This document shows positions 59,915 through 64,000 of a stretch of 64,000 nucleotides of DNA, one piece after another. A program made the translations under genes and the position numbers. How positions within the stretch are numbered: the first letter of the stretch is position 1; each line of letters opens with the position of its first letter. Source of the DNA: Amycolatopsis keratiniphila subsp. keratiniphila (GTDB taxonomy: Bacteria; Actinomycetota; Actinomycetes; Mycobacteriales; Pseudonocardiaceae). The stretch is from contig NZ_LQMT02000003.1 of assembly GCF_001620365.2 (NCBI RefSeq), positions 157,171-221,170 on the forward strand, read 5' to 3'. Below the pieces are notes generated by a model. That model made no database searches. It had not been told where the DNA came from and saw only the letters and a program-made list of their open reading frames with translations.

Positions 59915-60916
59915 GTGCTCCGTTTTCTCGTGCGTCGGCTGCTACAAGCGATACCGACGCTCTTGATCCTGTCCATTTTGATCTTCGCCTGGCTCCGGTC
60001 CCTGCCCGGTGGCCCCGCCGGCGCCCTCCTGGGTGACAAGGCGACCCCGGAGAAGATCGCCGACCTGAACAAGCTTCTCGGCCTCGACGATCCGATCTTC
60101 GTCCAGTACTTCAAGTTCCTCGGCCGGGCGATCACCGGCGACTTCGGCAACTCGCTGGTCTCCGCCCAGCCGGTCATGTCCGAGATCGGGAACTTCCTCC
60201 CCGCCACGATCGAGCTCGGCTTCTGCGCGATGCTCATCGCGGTGGGCCTCGGCATCCCGTTCGGTTACCTGTCCGCGCGGTTCCGCGGCGGGGCAGTCGA
60301 CAACGTCATCATCGTGCTCAGCCTGGTCGGCGTCGCGGTGCCGGTGTTCTTCCTCGGCTACATGATGCAGGACCTGCTGGCCGCCCCGCTGGGACTTCCC
60401 TCGCAGGGCCGTCAGATGGCCGGTCTCGACGCCACCACCGTCACCGGTTTCGCGGTCTTCGACGGCATCATCACCCAGGAATGGGACGCCGCCTGGGACG
60501 CGCTCACCCACCTGATCCTCCCGGCGTTCGCGCTGGCGACGATCCCGCTCGCGGTCATCGTCCGGATCACCCGCGCCTCGGTGCTGGACGTGCTGAACGA
60601 GGACTTCATCCGCACGGCCAACTCGAAGGGCCTGACCCAGCCGATCGTCCGGCGTCGTCACGTGCTCCGCAACGGGCTCCTGCCGGTGGTCACCGTCATC
60701 GGCCTGCAGACCGGCGCGCTGCTCGGTGGCGCCGTGCTGACCGAGCGGGTGTTCAACTTCCGCGGCCTTGGCTTCCTGCTCGCCGAGGGCATCGAACGGC
60801 GTGACTACCCGCGTCTGCAAGCGCTGCTGCTGTTCGGCGCGCTCGTCTACGTGCTGGTGAACATGCTGGTCGACATCTCGTACGGGCTCATCGACCCGAG
60901 GGTGCGTGTCCGATGA
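59915..60916 (+). CDS. ABC transporter permease (DppB-type)
   Basis: A 333-residue permease with six TM helices; the N-terminus LRFLVRRLLQAIPTLLILS and the EAA-loop region (FIRTANSKGLTQPIVRRRHVLRNG) are characteristic. AAAGGAAC precedes the GTG at 59915. Last 4 nt overlap the second permease (ATGA). Forms the channel with the next gene. Confidence 0.92.
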   Translation: MLRFLVRRLLQAIPTLLILSILIFAWLRSLPGGPAGALLGDKATPEKIADLNKLLGLDDPIFVQYFKFLGRAITGDFGNSLVSAQPVMSEIGNFLPATIELGFCAMLIAVGLGIPFGYLSARFRGGAVDNVIIVLSLVGVAVPVFFLGYMMQDLLAAPLGLPSQGRQMAGLDATTVTGFAVFDGIITQEWDAAWDALTHLILPAFALATIPLAVIVRITRASVLDVLNEDFIRTANSKGLTQPIVRRRHVLRNGLLPVVTVIGLQTGALLGGAVLTERVFNFRGLGFLLAEGIERRDYPRLQALLLFGALVYVLVNMLVDISYGLIDPRVRVR

Positions 60917-61848
60917 ACACCTTGCTGAACAAGAAGAAGGAGCCGATCGACCGCCTCGCGGCCTCGTCGGCGAAGGGGCACAGCCTCGGTGGCGAGGCGC
61001 TGCGCCGGATGATGCGGAGCCCGGTGGCCATCACCGGCGCCGTGATCACCGGACTGTTCCTGCTGGTGGCGATCTTCGCGCCGCTCCTGGCGCCGAAGGA
61101 CCCCTACGAGCGGTATCTGCAGAGCCAGGTCATCCTCGGGCAGGGCATCATCCCCGGCGCGCAGCCCGGTTTCCCGCTCGGTGTCGACGACTTCGGCCGC
61201 GACTACCTTTCGCGGTTGCTCGTCGGCGCGCAGAACACCCTGCTGGTCGGCGTGCTCGCCACGATCATCGGCGTCGTGGTCGGCATGATCATCGGCGGTC
61301 TCGCCGGTGCCTTCGGCGGCTGGGTCGACACCGTGCTGATGCGGCTCGTCGACGTCATGCTGTCGGTGCCGTCGCTGCTGCTGGCGATCTCGGTCGCCGC
61401 GCTGTTCCAGAAGCCGAGCCAGTGGACGGTCATCGTCGCGGTCTCGATGGTCAGCGTGCCGATCTTCGCGCGGCTGCTGCGCGGTTCGATGCTCGCGCAG
61501 AGAAGCAGTGACCACGTGCTCGCGGCGACGTCGCTCGGCGTCAAACGCGGGGCGATCGTGTTGCGGCACATGCTGCCCAACTCGCTCGGCCCGGTCATCG
61601 TGCAGGCCACGCTGACCCTGGCCACCGCGATCCTCGAAGCGGCGGCGCTGTCGTTCCTCGGTCTCGGCGACCCGGACCCGAACCGGGCGGAATGGGGCAT
61701 CATGCTGAGCCGCAGCGCTCGGCAGTTCCTCGACATCCGTCCCGAGCTGGCGTACTACCCGGCCATCGCGATCATCATCGTCGCGCTCGGGTTCACGCTG
61801 CTCGGCGAGTCCCTGCGGGAAGCCCTCGATCCGAAGAACAGGCGGTGA
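60913..61848 (+). CDS. ABC transporter permease (DppC-type)
   Basis: A 311-residue permease with five or six TM helices and the signature LGVDDFGRDYLSRLLVGAQ near residues 90-108, an extracellular/N-terminal DppC motif. The EAA loop reads AATSLGVKRGAIVLRHMLPNSLGPV. Its ATG overlaps the stop of the first permease. Partner of the DppB-type protein. Confidence 0.92.
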   Translation: MNTLLNKKKEPIDRLAASSAKGHSLGGEALRRMMRSPVAITGAVITGLFLLVAIFAPLLAPKDPYERYLQSQVILGQGIIPGAQPGFPLGVDDFGRDYLSRLLVGAQNTLLVGVLATIIGVVVGMIIGGLAGAFGGWVDTVLMRLVDVMLSVPSLLLAISVAALFQKPSQWTVIVAVSMVSVPIFARLLRGSMLAQRSSDHVLAATSLGVKRGAIVLRHMLPNSLGPVIVQATLTLATAILEAAALSFLGLGDPDPNRAEWGIMLSRSARQFLDIRPELAYYPAIAIIIVALGFTLLGESLREALDPKNRR

Positions 61849-61854
61849 TCTTTC

Positions 61855-62850
61855 ATGGCTCTCCTTGAAGTACGCGACCTCAAGGTCGTTTTCCAACGAC
61901 GCGGCGAGAAGCCGTTCACCGCGGTGGACGAGGTCAGTTTCGACGTCGAACCCGGCCAGACGGTCGGTCTCGTCGGTGAGTCCGGTTGCGGCAAGTCCGT
62001 GACCTCGCTGGCGATCATGCGGCTGCTCGCGAAACGCGGCAACCAGGTCACCGGTTCGGTGTCGTTCGAAGGCACGGATCTGCTTCGCCTGTCGGACAAG
62101 GAAATGCGGGATCGCCGGGGTCGCGACCTCGGCATGGTGTTCCAGGACCCGCTGTCCTCGCTGAACCCGGTCATCCCGATCGGTTTGCAGATCACCGAGG
62201 TGCTGGAGCGGCACCGCGGGATGTCGCGCAAGGCGGCGTCGGTGGAGGCGGCGGAGCTGCTGGACAAGGTCGGCATCCCCGACCCGGCCCGGCGGCTTTC
62301 CGAGTACCCGCACCAGCTTTCCGGCGGGATGCGGCAGCGCGCGCTGATCGCGATCGCGCTGGCGTGCCGTCCGCGGCTGCTCATCGCCGACGAGCCGACC
62401 ACCGCGCTCGACGTGACGATCCAGGCGCAGATCCTCGCGCTGCTGCGGGAACTGGTGCAGGACACCGGGACCGCGCTGATCATGATCACGCACGACCTCG
62501 GTGTGGTCGCCGGTCTCTGCGACCAGGTCAACGTGCTCTACGGCGGCAAGATCGTCGAGCGGGCGGAGCGGCACTCGTTGTTCGCCGAGCCGCGGCATCC
62601 CTACACGCACGGCCTGCTCGCCTCGATCCCGCGTCTCGACGCGGGCCGCGGCGAGAAACTGATCCCCATCAAGGGATCCGTCGCCGACAACATCCCGTGG
62701 GACGGCGGTTGCGCCTTCGCGCCCCGCTGCCCGAACGCTCTCGGCGTGTGCCGGGAGGTTTCACCGCAGCTGACCCCCGATCGCGGTGGGCTGCTGCGCT
62801 GCCACAACCCGGTGATCCCGGCCGTGGCCGCACGAGGAGGGGCCCGATGA
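61855..62850 (+). CDS. ABC transporter ATP-binding protein (DppD-type)
   Basis: A 331-residue ATPase with Walker A GESGCGKS (41-48), signature [15 protein letters not shown] and Walker [13 protein letters not shown], followed by the C-terminal CPNALGVC motif of oligopeptide-type ATPases (possible [4Fe-4S]-like cysteine cluster in this family). It overlaps the next gene by ATGA. Confidence 0.93.
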   Translation: MALLEVRDLKVVFQRRGEKPFTAVDEVSFDVEPGQTVGLVGESGCGKSVTSLAIMRLLAKRGNQVTGSVSFEGTDLLRLSDKEMRDRRGRDLGMVFQDPLSSLNPVIPIGLQITEVLERHRGMSRKAASVEAAELLDKVGIPDPARRLSEYPHQLSGGMRQRALIAIALACRPRLLIADEPTTALDVTIQAQILALLRELVQDTGTALIMITHDLGVVAGLCDQVNVLYGGKIVERAERHSLFAEPRHPYTHGLLASIPRLDAGRGEKLIPIKGSVADNIPWDGGCAFAPRCPNALGVCREVSPQLTPDRGGLLRCHNPVIPAVAARGGAR

Positions 62851-63965
62851 CCCACACGGTACCGCCGCAGGACGTGCTGCTGGAGGTCGAAGACCTCAAG
62901 GTGCACTTCCCGATCAAACGCGGCATCGTGGTCGACCGCACGGTCGGGCACGTGTTCGCCGTCGACGGCGTCGATCTGGCCATCCGCCGGGGTGAGACCT
63001 ACGGCCTGGTCGGGGAATCCGGCTGCGGCAAGTCCACTTTGGGCAGGGCGATCCTCCGGCTGACCGAGCTGACCGACGGCAAGGTCGTCTTCGACGGCAC
63101 CGACGTCGCCGGGCTCAAGGGCGAGGAACTGCGCAAGGCCCGCCGCCGGATGCAGATGGTGTTCCAGGACCCGATGTCCTCTTTGGACCCTCGGCAGTCG
63201 GTGGAATCCATTCTGACCGAAGGGATGAAGGCGCACGGCCTCGACAAGGACAGGGAGGCGACGGCCAAGCGGCTGCGCGAACTCCTTTCCGCCGTGGGAC
63301 TTCCCGAGTCCGCGCTGCGCAAGTACCCGCACGAGTTCTCGGGCGGTCAGCGTCAGCGCATCGGCATCGCGCGGGCGCTGGCCGTCGAGCCGGATCTGAT
63401 CGTCGCCGACGAACCGGTGTCCGCGCTGGACGTCTCGGTGCAGGCGCAGGTGGTCAACCTGCTGGAGGATCTGCAGGAGAAGCTCGGGCTGACGTATCTG
63501 GTGATCGCGCACGACCTCGCGGTGGTGCGGCACATCTCCGACCGTATCGGCGTGATGTACCTCGGCTCGCTGGTCGAAGAGGCCGACGCGGACACGCTGT
63601 ACGAGAACCCGCTGCACCCGTACACGCGGGCGCTGCTCTCGGCGATCCCGGTGCCGGACCCGACGGTGGAGGACACCCGCGAGCAGATCCTGCTCGCCGG
63701 TGACCTGCCCTCGCCGGCGCGGCCGCCGTCCGGCTGCCGGTTCCACACGCGGTGCCCGTGGCGGCAGCAGAGCCTGTGCGACACCGACCGCCCGCAGCTG
63801 CGGGAGATCGGCACCGGGCACCGCGTCGCGTGCCACTACGCGGAGGACATCCGCGACGGGCGGATCCAACCGCACGAGGTCAAGGCGGAACTCGTCGAGG
63901 CCGGGGAGCTGAACCCCGACGTCGGCGGGCTGCCGGACGTCGGCTCGGCGGCGGAGATCCTCTAG
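62847..63965 (+). CDS. ABC transporter ATP-binding protein (DppF-type)
   Basis: A 372-residue ATPase partner of the previous one. Walker [10 protein letters not shown] (55-63), signature [15 protein letters not shown], Walker [14 protein letters not shown] and the C-terminal cysteine motif ([16 protein letters not shown]). A long C-terminal extension (about 340-372) is specific. A palindromic repeat begins 8 nt after its stop, cut by the window edge. Confidence 0.93.
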   Translation: MTHTVPPQDVLLEVEDLKVHFPIKRGIVVDRTVGHVFAVDGVDLAIRRGETYGLVGESGCGKSTLGRAILRLTELTDGKVVFDGTDVAGLKGEELRKARRRMQMVFQDPMSSLDPRQSVESILTEGMKAHGLDKDREATAKRLRELLSAVGLPESALRKYPHEFSGGQRQRIGIARALAVEPDLIVADEPVSALDVSVQAQVVNLLEDLQEKLGLTYLVIAHDLAVVRHISDRIGVMYLGSLVEEADADTLYENPLHPYTRALLSAIPVPDPTVEDTREQILLAGDLPSPARPPSGCRFHTRCPWRQQSLCDTDRPQLREIGTGHRVACHYAEDIRDGRIQPHEVKAELVEAGELNPDVGGLPDVGSAAEIL

Positions 63966-63972
63966 TCCCGAA

Positions 63973-64000
63973 AGCGCGTGAAGGCCCCCTTCCCCCGGCT
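63973..64000. repeat. Left arm of a CGTGAAGGCCCCC-type palindrome, truncated by the window
   Basis: AGCGCGTGAAGGCCCCCTTCC matches the 50093 and 30402 palindrome arms; the right arm lies beyond 64000. The arm reads CCCCC-GGCT instead of CCCTCGGCT at its inner end. Confidence 0.8.

Overview
The window is high-GC DNA with strong third-position G/C bias, dense gene packing and frequent GTG or TTG starts. It suggests a filamentous actinomycete of the Pseudonocardiales, most likely Amycolatopsis or a close relative. Supporting gene content includes an SRP RNA-dnaX and ybaB-recR neighbourhood, arabinogalactan-type cell-wall genes, LGFP-repeat surface proteins, an F420-type nitroreductase-fold protein and Ser/Thr kinase/PP2C signalling. 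Genus assignment is inference; no rRNA is present.

Layout. 1-7.1 kb: a HelD/HelR-type helicase cut by the left edge, an Lrp regulator, a diaminopimelate decarboxylase-like gene, a desaturase operon with two small proteins, and a DapA-family lyase. 7.2-16 kb: a small lipoprotein, a UPF0303 protein, an M20 hydrolase, the tadA pair, a CsbD protein, tRNA-Ser(CGA), a DUF305 protein, a secreted BNR-repeat protein and a large secreted nuclease. 16.2-23.5 kb: an unusual signalling/ATPase island. It holds a four-gene operon of small helical proteins with a soluble FtsK/HerA-like ATPase, then tRNA-Ser(GGA), then a PP2C phosphatase divergent from an HTH-N6-methyltransferase plus Ser/Thr kinase operon. 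23.7-30.4 kb: an L,D-transpeptidase and a tandem pair of secreted quinoprotein dehydrogenase/PKD/LGFP proteins. 30.5-41.4 kb: a hydroxyacyl-CoA dehydrogenase, TetR regulators with visible operators, two two-component systems, a double P-loop protein and a dehydratase. 41.4-50.1 kb: SRP RNA, a spermidine-synthase-like protein, dnaX, a second secreted nuclease, an HTH-membrane-glycosidase protein, an amidase, ybaB and recR. 50.3-57.6 kb: a cell-envelope glycan locus that resembles the mycobacterial machinery placing galactosamine on arabinogalactan, followed by a P-loop kinase. 58.1-64 kb: a complete peptide/nickel-type ABC importer operon.

How the genes work together. The FtsK cassette, PP2C and methyltransferase/kinase look like one module controlled by reversible Ser/Thr phosphorylation. 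The envelope genes (LGFP proteins, L,D-transpeptidase, amidase, PpgS/Rv3632/Rv3779-like set) serve a mycolata-like wall. Two classes of intergenic structure recur: 47-61 bp near-perfect palindromes at nearly every convergent junction that has room, and three arrays of a degenerate 21-nt repeat. Neither is CRISPR, and together they are the most unusual DNA-level feature here.
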